This document shows, piece after piece, positions 1 through 5,969 of a DNA stretch of 6,250 nucleotides. Location of the stretch: NCBI GenBank assembly GCA_007124475.1, contig SLFB01000231.1, forward strand, positions 1 to 6,250. The letters are read 5' to 3'. This stretch comes from Vibrio sp. Its GTDB lineage: Bacteria; Pseudomonadota; Gammaproteobacteria; Enterobacterales; Vibrionaceae. The notes under the pieces are model-generated. The model was given only the letters and a program-made list of their open reading frames with translations, was not told the origin of the DNA and made no database searches. The position numbers and the translations under genes were made by a program. Every line of letters begins with the position of its first letter. The first letter of the stretch is position 1.

Positions 1-1106
1 AAGTCCTTTATCGCCTCGTAAAACGGTGCTTGTTGCCAAGCGTTCGATAATGTCGCTGAATCAGCAAACTTAGGCAAAGAAGTATCGATCATCTGGAAAA
101 ATGCGCCACCATATACATGGGATCCATTGGTAGCAAATAAACCGTTTTCTACCACTAAAGAGCGGCCATTACCTATATCTAAAGAACCGTGGACAAAGCA
201 GTCTCCTTCTAACCAAACTTTCTCATGCTCCTCCTTAACAAATGCTTTATGCAATGTCGTAGCACAATCTTTAGATTCTGCATCATTGAGTGTAATAACA
301 TGATGGTCACGTTTCACTTTGTCATAATTGTCCGTGTTATAGGCAAGGCCAAAGTATGACTCAAACGGCTTAAATTTATTATCTCGCACAAAATCGGCTT
401 TAAATTCCGATGAATCCTCGGTACTAAAATCTTTACCTTGCCCACGGGGTATTGAGGTTTTGCTCTCGGCTTTACACTGCATCAGCGGGTTACTCTTAGA
501 TTGAGCATCTAATACCCTTAAGCCATTTTCCGGTTTCGTCGGTTTATCCTTTTCTGAGTCAGTTTTCGTTGCTTGTTGCGGGTTAGCTTCAGAATGAAAG
601 ACAACCTGATATTTATAACGCACCGCAACGCAGTCATAAAAGCCGTTGTCATCAGCCTCGCCGACCGCTTCCGGTCGAATATCAAAATCCCCCACTAAGC
701 GTAAATTCGCATTAGTTTGAATCGCTCCAGTGCCTGTGGTGGATGAGTAAATCTGCTTACTTACCTGTGCGTATCCTTGACGTGCATGGATACGATAAAC
801 ACCATTCTCCTCTAATGGTATAAGCTGCAATTCATCAAGCTGAAGTTGCTGTTTACAATGACTAAGCTCACTGGGGATTGGCCCTGATAAGCCAACAATT
901 CTAGTGGGGTCTTGGGCAATATAAGCATACAAGCATTCAACACCCCCTTCGGCCAACCAATAACTTTGCCGAGCACTTACTTCATTTTGCGCTCGCTTAA
1001 TTTGATAAAATAAGTTTTTATAGGTTCCGAGTGTGACGGCTAGAGTGATGGAAACGAGCACGGCGGTGATAAGTAATGTCGCAATACCTTGTTGATGATG
1101 CTTCAT
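1..1106 (-). CDS. pilX: PilX-like minor pilin, partial (C-terminus beyond left edge)
   Basis: An open frame with no stop runs from ATG at 1106 to the window edge (368 codons seen). The N-terminus MKHHQQG|IATLLITAVLV looks like a class III prepilin signal: a short polar leader, Gly at -1, then about 20 hydrophobic residues that would anchor it in the inner membrane and pack in the pilus core. The usual Glu at mature position 5 is Leu, as in the GspK/PilX branch. The WLAEGGVEC segment (residues 50-58) resembles the conserved AEAG motif of PilX proteins. Six cysteines (58, 84, 159, 211, 281, 303) suggest disulfides in the periplasm. Residues 172-196 are a charged, low-complexity linker. Residues 298-337 have regularly spaced glycines and short beta-like segments. 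The protein is much longer than a typical PilX (roughly 150-200 aa). Its ATG overlaps the pilW stop (ATGA), so translation is probably coupled; AAGGA lies about 10 nt upstream. Prepilin-like is secure; the PilX name is by position and motif. Confidence 0.8.
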   Translation of the reverse strand, partial: MKHHQQGIATLLITAVLVSITLAVTLGTYKNLFYQIKRAQNEVSARQSYWLAEGGVECLYAYIAQDPTRIVGLSGPIPSELSHCKQQLQLDELQLIPLEENGVYRIHARQGYAQVSKQIYSSTTGTGAIQTNANLRLVGDFDIRPEAVGEADDNGFYDCVAVRYKYQVVFHSEANPQQATKTDSEKDKPTKPENGLRVLDAQSKSNPLMQCKAESKTSIPRGQGKDFSTEDSSEFKADFVRDNKFKPFESYFGLAYNTDNYDKVKRDHHVITLNDAESKDCATTLHKAFVKEEHEKVWLEGDCFVHGSLDIGNGRSLVVENGLFATNGSHVYGGAFFQMIDTSLPKFADSATLSNAWQQAPFYEAIKD

Positions 1107-1714
1107 GATTGCCAGTTCCTTTGTGTTATTTGCAATTGCATCGAATGCGTTACCTCTGGATTAGCGACCAAAGAGGCACTAAAATCAACCAAAACCACCG
1201 CGCTCCGTACCGTCTCTCCAGTTAAAGGAACATGCTTGACTGCAAAGTTCGTTACTTTGACTTGTTTGGGGTCAAACAAAGCGTGACAATGTTGTGGGTT
1301 TTCTGGCTGCCGAGAGTTGATCTGATCGCGATTGTCTTGGCAATAATCCAGCATGTTATTGTCTAAGCGATAAAGAGTATGACTGTACCTTCCGGACGAA
1401 GAGTTAGGGGTATAATAGACATAACCGAGCGAGCGATCATTCACCGCCAGCAAGTTGTTTTGGTCATCAAAAGTCACTGAAGTGCCATGGCTACCATGAT
1501 AACCAGCCCGTAATACATCGCGTTTCAATTGATACATCACCATGCTCATTTGTTGCTGAAGCATAATATCTTGACTGCGTTGTAGTGCCACACGCTGATT
1601 GGATAAAAATAGACTGCCTATGATGGCTAAAGCGATACTGCCCACTAAGCTAGCGATCATCAATTCAACTAAGCTAGCTCCTGATTGCCGATACTTAGCA
1701 CGCTGAAAAACCAT
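1103..1714 (-). CDS. pilW: PilW-like minor pilin
   Basis: A 203-aa prepilin-like protein. The leader MVFQRAKYRQSG ends in Gly12 and is followed by ASLVELMIASLVG, with Glu17 as mature residue 5, the signature for PilD cleavage and N-methylation. After the hydrophobic helix come a Gln/Met-rich amphipathic stretch and LKRDVLRAGYHG (about residues 63-74), matching the 'L.RD...AGY.G' pattern of PilW. Cys125 and Cys143 could form a disulfide. PilW belongs to the minor-pilin priming complex that starts type IV pilus assembly at the inner membrane and sits at the tip. The frame is open up to a GTG at 1732, but I chose ATG 1714 because a strong Shine-Dalgarno lies just upstream and the leader length fits. 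It overlaps the fimT-like gene by 20 bp and the pilX-like gene by 4 bp, so all three are likely one transcript. Confidence 0.88.
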   Translation of the reverse strand: MVFQRAKYRQSGASLVELMIASLVGSIALAIIGSLFLSNQRVALQRSQDIMLQQQMSMVMYQLKRDVLRAGYHGSHGTSVTFDDQNNLLAVNDRSLGYVYYTPNSSSGRYSHTLYRLDNNMLDYCQDNRDQINSRQPENPQHCHALFDPKQVKVTNFAVKHVPLTGETVRSAVVLVDFSASLVANPEVTHSMQLQITQRNWQS

Positions 1715-2228
1715 ATAACTCCCCTTCCACACTGCAGATCCTTACTCGCCCAGCACGATTATGAAAGATCACATCAAGACCTTGGTTGTCTGCCCCTTTG
1801 CCCTGAATCCTAAACCTGCCTGCACTCGTCGGATTGCCCATCACTGGCTCAAATGTAACGGGATTAATTGAACTATGATAAGAAACGGAGAACTGATGAT
1901 AGCGATCACCGCTCAAAATAGAAATTATCGTTTCTGGATTCGAACTCGGTGCACTATTATCACGAGTCGGTTCACTATCATGACTAAATAGTAATAACCG
2001 CCATTCTCCTGTATTTGAAGGCATCCCCTCGACATGAAGCCATACATCTTGATTACGAAATACCGCCTCAGATTTGGCTTGAATAAAAAAACCGTGCAAT
2101 TCATTGGCAAGTGCCGTCATTTTGATTTGCTCATTTACCTGACGATAACTCGGCGCAGCAAAGGCAAGTATAATTGTCACAATACTCACGGTAATTAATA
2201 ACTCTAACAAGGTAAAGCCGCGAACCAT
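1695..2228 (-). CDS. fimT: FimT/FimU (GspH-type) minor pilin
   Basis: A 177-aa prepilin-like protein. The very short leader MVRG is followed by FTLLELLITVSIVTIILAFA, with Glu9 as mature residue 5 and a hydrophobic helix ending in the AAPSYR segment that is usual in pilins. The C-terminal part has NRAGRVRICS (157-166), the typical end of the FimT/GspH fold, and two cysteines (165 and the last residue, 177) that may pair. The GRVR at 160-163 fits the GRxR motif reported for DNA-binding FimT proteins in natural transformation. The frame extends up to a TTG at 2270, but ATG 2228 gives a normal short leader with AAAGGG upstream. First gene of the minus-strand pilin operon, transcribed away from pilE. 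FimU, a structural minor pilin without a DNA role, is the alternative; sequence alone does not fully separate the two. Confidence 0.82.
   Translation of the reverse strand: MVRGFTLLELLITVSIVTIILAFAAPSYRQVNEQIKMTALANELHGFFIQAKSEAVFRNQDVWLHVEGMPSNTGEWRLLLFSHDSEPTRDNSAPSSNPETIISILSGDRYHQFSVSYHSSINPVTFEPVMGNPTSAGRFRIQGKGADNQGLDVIFHNRAGRVRICSVEGELYGFSAC
1719..1726 (-). promoter_or_regulatory. Ribosome binding site setting the pilW start
   Basis: On the minus strand AAGGGGAG lies 4 nt before ATG 1714 (6 nt from its AGGGG core). The upstream in-frame GTG at 1732 would place this motif inside the coding region, so ATG 1714 is the better start. The site lies within the last codons of the fimT-like gene, which suits translational coupling. 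Confidence 0.75.
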
Positions 2229-2237
2229 TTCCCAAAA

Positions 2238-2243
2238 CCCTTT
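2238..2243 (-). promoter_or_regulatory. Ribosome binding site favouring the fimT ATG
   Basis: AAAGGG on the minus strand is 9 nt from ATG 2228, and a second GGGAA lies directly against the start. The alternative TTG at 2270 has no comparable motif close upstream. Confidence 0.5.
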
Positions 2244-2258
2244 GCAAACAACTAGATA

Positions 2259-2286
2259 TTGATAAATCAACTTGCCTTGATAGTAT
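2259..2286 (+). promoter_or_regulatory. Candidate sigma-70 promoter for pilE
   Basis: TTGATA (2259-2264) and TAGTAT (2281-2286) are separated by 16 bp. Each matches the consensus at four or five of six positions. A start near 2293 would give a leader of about 33 nt before pilE. The 97-bp region 2229-2325 must also drive the divergent fimT-pilW-pilX operon, but no clear minus-strand promoter stands out; TACTAT on the opposite strand of the same segment is a weak -10 candidate. Two small dyads lie here (see findings). Confidence 0.35.
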
Positions 2287-2325
2287 CAGTACTCAACAAT
2301 GTGCAAAGGTTGATTTAGAGAACGA

Positions 2326-2778
2326 ATGGACATGGTTCGAATAAATAAATGCAATAAGATACACAAAAATGCACTAGGTATGACTTTGATCGAATTAATG
2401 ATTGCTGTCGTGATCGTCGGTATTCTGGCAAGTATTGCTTACCCAACTTACAGCCACTACGTCAAAGAGGGGCATCGTCGCCAAGTCATGGCAGATATGG
2501 CCAAAATACAGCTCTATTTAGAAGAAAATTATCGCCATAGTGAGGGTTATCCTATAGACGCAATATTTGACAACAATAGCGTCTGTTCATTTTGTGACTA
2601 CGATAATGAACGATTTGAACTTACCATTAAACCTATTAACAATAATAGGCAGTACACCATCATCGCTAAGCCAATGGTACAAAGAGGACAAAATACTGAC
2701 GCCTGTCGCGGAGAGACATATGAGAAATTAGAACTCAAAAGTACCGGAGAAGCCCTGCCTAAAGGCTGTTGGCGATAA
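2326..2778 (+). CDS. pilE: PilE-like type IV minor pilin
   Basis: A 150-aa protein with an 18-residue basic leader ending in ALG, cleaved before MTLIELMIAVVIVGILASIAYP; Glu23 is mature residue 5. This is the classic type IVa pilin helix, followed by TYSHYVKEGHRRQVMADM as in PilE/ComP-type minor pilins. Near the C-terminus Cys127 and Cys148 bracket 'E.LELKSTGEALPKGCW', the usual disulfide-bound D-region ending in CW. A second pair, Cys87-Ser-Phe-Cys90, is extra. It probably joins the minor-pilin complex of the pilus rather than forming the main shaft, given its place beside fimT/pilW/pilX. The start at 2326 has a modest GAG five nt upstream; ATG 2332 in the same frame is possible and would only shorten the leader. 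It is convergent with the helicase gene, with an ERIC element starting about 4 bp past the stop. Confidence 0.88.
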   Translation: MDMVRINKCNKIHKNALGMTLIELMIAVVIVGILASIAYPTYSHYVKEGHRRQVMADMAKIQLYLEENYRHSEGYPIDAIFDNNSVCSFCDYDNERFELTIKPINNNRQYTIIAKPMVQRGQNTDACRGETYEKLELKSTGEALPKGCWR

Positions 2779-2781
2779 TAA

Positions 2782-2912
2782 AATAGCCATCGAAGACTTG
2801 AAGTTGCAGCTAGGCGGCAAGTGAGTTCATCCCCATGAGCATAGACAGACTATGTGGTTGGAGTGAACGAACGTAGCCAACAGCGATGCAACTTCAAGTA
2901 AGAGCAGGGTAT
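2782..2912. repeat. ERIC element, copy A
   Basis: This fills the gap between pilE and the helicase gene. It has the features of ERIC (enterobacterial repetitive intergenic consensus): a GGCAAGTGA..TCATCCCC block, GTGAACGAACG, the GCCAAC block, and a GGGTAT right end. Perfect 13-bp inverted arms ACTTGAAGTTGCA (2796-2808) and TGCAACTTCAAGT (2887-2899) let the whole element fold into a long hairpin. A central CATAG-ACAGA-CTATG hairpin is shared with copy B. By eye it is roughly 85-90% identical to copy B over the last 107 bp, in the same orientation, with small insertions near 2840 and 2903. The left boundary is approximate because the terminal TATACCC is degraded to AATAGCC. Confidence 0.85.
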
Positions 2913-4198
2913 TATTTTTTACGGTTTTTTAGACGATTCATCATCGATAACCGACGCTCAGCAGAAGCTTGATCCGGTTTGTCATCGTTAGGGTTATTTT
3001 TTCGTCCTTGACGATTTTTATAGGCAGGCTTGCTATGTAGCTTTTCAAGATACGCATCGCGCTTTTTAGGCTCATAACCAGGCTGCTCTACTCGGCGAAT
3101 ACGCTGTTGGATCAACGTTTCTACTTGTACTAAGGTCAGCTCTTCCTCGCGACTCACAAAAGAAACCGCATGCCCTTGTTTACCGGCACGCCCAGTTCGC
3201 CCGATACGATGGACATAATCTTCTGCTAAGAAAGGCATATCATAGTTAACGACATGAGGCAGATCGGCAATATCTAATCCACGAGCTGCAACATCTGTCG
3301 CTACCATCACTCGCGCCTTACCATCTTTAAACTCATCGAGAGCTCTACGGCGAGCACTTTGCGCTTTATCGCCATGACACAGTACCGCTTTAATACCATC
3401 CAGTTTTAACTCTTTAACCACTTGATTAGCGGTTTCTTTATAGTTAACAAACACCAACACTTGCTGCCAATTTTTACGACCAATTAGCTCAGAAAGCAAT
3501 TCCGTTTTCCTTTCTTGATCAACCGGATAAACAACATGAGCCACGGTATTCGCGGTAGTATTAGCGCGATCAACCGTGATGCGTTTTGGCTTACGTAAAA
3601 TATCTCCTGCCAACTGATTCAATTGTGATGACGTGGTCGCTGAGAACATCATAATCTGTGGTGACGTCTCAACTTCAAGCATGATTTTACGTACTGGGTT
3701 AATAAAGCCCATATCTAAAATACGATCAGCTTCATCAAAAACTAAAAATTCTAACTTTGCCAGTGACACATTACCTTCACTTAAATGTTCCTCCAAACGA
3801 CCAGGAGTCGCCACTAAGATATCAACCCCTTTCTCTAGCTGACGAACCTGAGAAGACATTTTATTACCGCCATAAACGGCGGCGACGCTAAGTGAAGTAT
3901 ATTGAGTATAATCTTTAATATTTTGTGCTATTTGAGCAACCAATTCGCGGGTGGGGGCGAGGATCAAGCCACGAGCAGTATGCGGTGAAGCTTTTTTACC
4001 ACTGTCTAATAAATGCTGAATAACCGGTAAAGAAAACGCCGCCGTCTTACCTGTACCAGTTTGCGCCGTTGCAAAAATATCATGCCCCTTACGAGCTTCC
4101 GGGATTGCTTGCTGTTGAATCGGGGTTAATTTTTCATAACCGCACTCAGTCAATGCTTTAACCAATTCAGGAGAAAAACCTTGAGATGAAAATGACAT
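2912..4198 (-). CDS. rhlE: DEAD-box ATP-dependent RNA helicase, RhlE type
   Basis: A 428-aa protein with every motif of the DEAD-box core in order: Q motif (Phe8 and TPIQ 25-28), Walker A AQTGTGKT (45-52), PTREL (82-86), TPGR (131-134), DEAD (155-158), SAT (186-188), the motif IV region VFVN (249-252), ATDVAARGLD (300-309) and HRIGRTGRAG (330-339). It therefore should bind ATP and unwind or remodel short RNA duplexes in the cytoplasm. The C-terminal tail (about 377-428) is lysine/arginine/asparagine rich and probably binds RNA. The overall pattern fits RhlE, implicated in ribosome assembly and RNA turnover, better than SrmB, DeaD or DbpA, but family placement is by eye. A perfect AAGGAG (4207-4212) lies 8 nt before the ATG. 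It is monocistronic by position: an ERIC lies on each side, pilE is convergent and dnaJ has its own terminator upstream. Confidence 0.92.
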   Translation of the reverse strand: MSFSSQGFSPELVKALTECGYEKLTPIQQQAIPEARKGHDIFATAQTGTGKTAAFSLPVIQHLLDSGKKASPHTARGLILAPTRELVAQIAQNIKDYTQYTSLSVAAVYGGNKMSSQVRQLEKGVDILVATPGRLEEHLSEGNVSLAKLEFLVFDEADRILDMGFINPVRKIMLEVETSPQIMMFSATTSSQLNQLAGDILRKPKRITVDRANTTANTVAHVVYPVDQERKTELLSELIGRKNWQQVLVFVNYKETANQVVKELKLDGIKAVLCHGDKAQSARRRALDEFKDGKARVMVATDVAARGLDIADLPHVVNYDMPFLAEDYVHRIGRTGRAGKQGHAVSFVSREEELTLVQVETLIQQRIRRVEQPGYEPKKRDAYLEKLHSKPAYKNRQGRKNNPNDDKPDQASAERRLSMMNRLKNRKK

Positions 4199-4258
4199 GT
4201 AACGGGCTCCTTAAGTAGACAGCCAATAGTGTTAGACGAAGCGGTGCACTATATAGGA

Positions 4259-4288
4259 TTTATAGTGATTTATCTCTCATTTATGTAA
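4259..4288 (-). promoter_or_regulatory. Candidate sigma-70 promoter for the helicase gene
   Basis: On the minus strand TTACAT (4288-4283) and TATAAA (4264-4259) are 18 bp apart, giving a leader of roughly 50-55 nt before the ATG at 4198. A 7-bp inverted repeat CACTATA (4247-4253) / TATAGTG (4261-4267) overlaps the -10 and expected start site, so it could be an operator or a leader hairpin. The promoter lies between the gene and ERIC copy B, so ERIC is upstream of it. Confidence 0.45.
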
Positions 4289-4326
4289 GTCGATGTCGAT
4301 CGTGGATTTTATCACCAGTGGAACAC

Positions 4327-4453
4327 TATACCCAAACCACTTTGCGTTGCAGGTAGTCGGCAAGTGAATTCATCCCCAGGAACATAGACAGACTATGTGA
4401 TTGGGTGAACGAATGCAGCCAACACCTCTGCAGCTTCAAGTAGGAAGGGTATA
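4327..4453. repeat. ERIC element, copy B (full 127 bp)
   Basis: It runs from TATACCC to GGGTATA, exactly 127 bp, which is the canonical ERIC length. It contains GGCAAGTGAATTCATCCCC, the central ACATAG-ACAGA-CTATGT hairpin, GGGTGAACGAATGCAGCCAAC and CTGCAGCTTCAAGTA. Its left arm (ACTTTGCGTTGCAGG) pairs imperfectly with the right arm, unlike copy A. It is an intergenic repeat with no coding capacity, thought to move by an unknown mechanism with insertion at TA dinucleotides. Confidence 0.92.
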
Positions 4454-4567
4454 ATCAGTATATACCGAAACAATCACTACCAGTGGAAGATATCTGGCAA
4501 TCTTGGCTGTTCGAATAACAATAAGAACACAACGATGGAGGGATAATCGTGATCACTAAAAACCGCT
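4454..4567. other. Unassigned intergenic stretch between ERIC copy B and the dnaJ terminator
   Basis: No gene of normal size is visible. The stretch contains a 10-bp direct repeat (ACCAGTGGAA, 4479-4488) of a sequence on the other side of the ERIC (4314-4323). It also contains a Shine-Dalgarno-like GGAGGG (4537-4542) placed 6 nt before a GTG that opens a 14-codon frame on the plus strand, 4549-4593. No clear promoter for that frame is seen. Confidence 0.5.
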
Positions 4568-4608
4568 TCGTGAATAAAAATAAGGGTTGGTAACCGATGA
4601 CCAACCCT
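4568..4608 (-). terminator. Rho-independent terminator of dnaJ
   Basis: Perfect 9-bp stem, AGGGTTGGT (minus strand, 4608-4600) with ACCAACCCT (4591-4583), an 8-nt loop, then TATTTTTATT on the minus strand. It begins 19 bp past the dnaJ stop. The plus-strand side lacks a T-run, so it acts in the dnaJ direction only. Confidence 0.9.
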
Positions 4609-4627
4609 GTTGTGTAATAATGATGGC

Positions 4628-5776
4628 CTAACTGGTTAAATCATCAAAAAACTTCTTTACTCCATTAAAAAAACCTTCTGATTTAGGTTTGTGTTTATTG
4701 GCAGCATCGCCTCCACAAGAGTCTTCCAGTTCACGCAACAACTCTTTTTGGCGAGCACTTAACTTAACCGGAGTTTCTACTACTAATTTCACGATTAAAT
4801 CACCAATAGCGCCACCGCGAACACTCTTAACCCCTTTACCACGCATACGGAACATGCGTCCTGTTTGGGTTTCCTCTGGTACTTTTAGATTCACTCGACC
4901 ATCTAAAGTCGGCACTTCAACCTCACCACCCAAAGCGGCCATTGCAAAGCTAACAGGCACTTCACAATAAAGATTATTGCCATCACGTTCAAAAATATGG
5001 TGCTCTTTAACATGCACTTGTACATACAAGTCGCCAGCTGGAGCTCCCATATCACCCGCTTCACCTTCATTGGCTAAACGAATGCGATCGCCAGTATCAA
5101 CCCCTGCAGGTATTTTAACACTTAAGGTTTTGGTTTTTTGCTTACGGCCTTGACCATGACACACATTACAAGGATCTTTAATGATCTTGCCCTTACCATG
5201 ACAGGTTGGACAGGTTTGCTGAACCGCAAAGAAACCTTGACGCATCTGCACTTGGCCATGGCCGTGACACGTACCACAAGTCTGTGCTGAAGTGCCTTTT
5301 TTAGCGCCAGAGCCATCACAAGAATCACAATGCACCAAAGTAGGAACTTCAATCTCTTTACTACATCCGCGGACGGCTTCTTCTAAAGTCAGCTCCATAT
5401 TGTAGCGAAGATCAGCACCGCGTTGTGGACGATGACCACCGCCACCACGACGACCACCGCCAAAAATATCGCCAAATACATCACCAAAGATGTCACCGAA
5501 ATCAGCGCCACCGCCACCAAAGCCGCCGCCACCAAAGCCACCAGCGCCTTGCTCAAAAGCACGGTGACCGTATTGATCATAAGCAGCTTTCTTTTGCGGA
5601 TCAGTTAAAATCTCATACGCTTCTTTTACTTCTTTAAACTTATCCGCAGCACTGGCATCACCCGGATTTTTATCTGGATGGAACTTCATTGCTAGGCGCT
5701 TGTAGGCCTTTTTAATATCACGCTCAGAGGCATCGCGGCTAACGCCTAATACTTCGTAAAAATCACGTTTTGACAT
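4628..5776 (-). CDS. dnaJ: Chaperone protein DnaJ (Hsp40)
   Basis: A 382-aa class I Hsp40, the normal length. The J domain (about 1-70) carries HPD at 33-35, which stimulates the DnaK ATPase. A Gly/Phe-rich linker follows at about 74-116. The zinc-finger domain has four CxxCxGxG repeats starting at Cys150, Cys167, Cys189 and Cys203, binding two zinc ions and helping capture substrate. The C-terminal substrate-binding and dimerisation part begins near 212. It delivers unfolded or aggregated cytoplasmic proteins to DnaK and also helps control the heat-shock sigma factor. A weak GGTGA lies 7 nt before the ATG. It is 202 bp downstream of dnaK on the same strand. A strong terminator follows, so dnaJ closes the operon. 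No sigma-32 promoter is evident just upstream, so transcription probably comes through from dnaK. Confidence 0.98.
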   Translation of the reverse strand: MSKRDFYEVLGVSRDASERDIKKAYKRLAMKFHPDKNPGDASAADKFKEVKEAYEILTDPQKKAAYDQYGHRAFEQGAGGFGGGGFGGGGADFGDIFGDVFGDIFGGGRRGGGGHRPQRGADLRYNMELTLEEAVRGCSKEIEVPTLVHCDSCDGSGAKKGTSAQTCGTCHGHGQVQMRQGFFAVQQTCPTCHGKGKIIKDPCNVCHGQGRKQKTKTLSVKIPAGVDTGDRIRLANEGEAGDMGAPAGDLYVQVHVKEHHIFERDGNNLYCEVPVSFAMAALGGEVEVPTLDGRVNLKVPEETQTGRMFRMRGKGVKSVRGGAIGDLIVKLVVETPVKLSARQKELLRELEDSCGGDAANKHKPKSEGFFNGVKKFFDDLTS

Positions 5777-5830
5777 GTTTCAATCACCAATTATTACTAC
5801 CAACGGGCTTACCGCAAGGTATCTGTATCA

Positions 5831-5869
5831 ATATAGATAATTACAGTGAGTCGCTTTCTTTATCTATAT
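5831..5869. repeat. AT-rich inverted repeat in the dnaK-dnaJ spacer
   Basis: Perfect 10-bp arms ATATAGATAA (5831-5840) and TTATCTATAT (5860-5869) with a 19-nt loop. It lies 55 bp upstream of dnaJ. It could be an operator-like dyad or a weak RNA hairpin; no T-run follows in the dnaJ direction. Confidence 0.55.
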
Positions 5870-5893
5870 AGACACAACATTATCACCACAAAC

Positions 5894-5927
5894 TTGCGGG
5901 CGTTAGAGTCTCCTCAAACGCCCGCAA
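5894..5927 (-). terminator. GC-rich hairpin in the dnaK-dnaJ spacer, possible attenuator or RNA-stabilising stem
   Basis: Perfect 11-bp stem TTGCGGGCGTT (5894-5904) / AACGCCCGCAA (5917-5927) with a 12-nt loop. In the dnaK-to-dnaJ direction it is followed by GTTTGTGG, a poor T-tract, so it is unlikely to stop all transcription. It may give partial termination or protect the dnaK mRNA 3' end from exonucleases and so favour DnaK over DnaJ. Confidence 0.55.
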
Positions 5928-5943
5928 TCCGATCGTTTCAGAC

Positions 5944-5969
5944 ACTTGGTAGATGAAAAGCTACCAAGT
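5944..5969. repeat. Inverted repeat just after the dnaK stop
   Basis: Perfect 9-bp stem ACTTGGTAG (5944-5952) / CTACCAAGT (5961-5969) with an 8-nt loop, starting 9 bp after the dnaK stop codon. No T-run follows on the minus strand, so it is not a normal intrinsic terminator. It stands in tandem with the GC-rich hairpin at 5894-5927. Confidence 0.55.

Noticed and set aside
1089..1286. Plus-strand frame of 65 codons over the 3' end of pilW
   Set aside because: Opposite strand of a well-supported pilin gene and its coupled neighbour; no Shine-Dalgarno.
2229..2270. TTG start at 2270 for the fimT-like gene
   Set aside because: It would give an 18-residue leader with a poor start codon and no nearby ribosome site; ATG 2228 is preceded by AAAGGG and gives a typical short leader.
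2796..2899. Repeats as a CRISPR or integron attC site
   Set aside because: Only two copies 1.5 kb apart, no spacers, and the sequence and length match ERIC rather than attC core sites.
3633..3842. Plus-strand frame of 69 codons inside the helicase gene
   Set aside because: Lies opposite the DEAD motif region, whose conservation explains the open frame.
2782..4453. Treating the two ERICs and helicase as a composite transposon
   Set aside because: No transposase is present and ERICs are non-autonomous repeats found widely in intergenic DNA; only recombination between them is plausible.
4689..4970. Plus-strand open frame of 93 codons inside dnaJ
   Set aside because: Antisense shadow of the conserved dnaJ C-terminal domain; no ribosome site and no recognisable protein features.
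5389..5637. Several overlapping open frames over the DnaJ Gly/Phe region
   Set aside because: They arise from the repetitive GGN codons of the linker and give low-complexity products (runs of Val, Ala, Thr or His).
5777..5880. Separate heat-shock (sigma-32) promoter for dnaJ
   Set aside because: I looked for CTTGAA and CCCCAT-like boxes on the minus strand and found none with good spacing.
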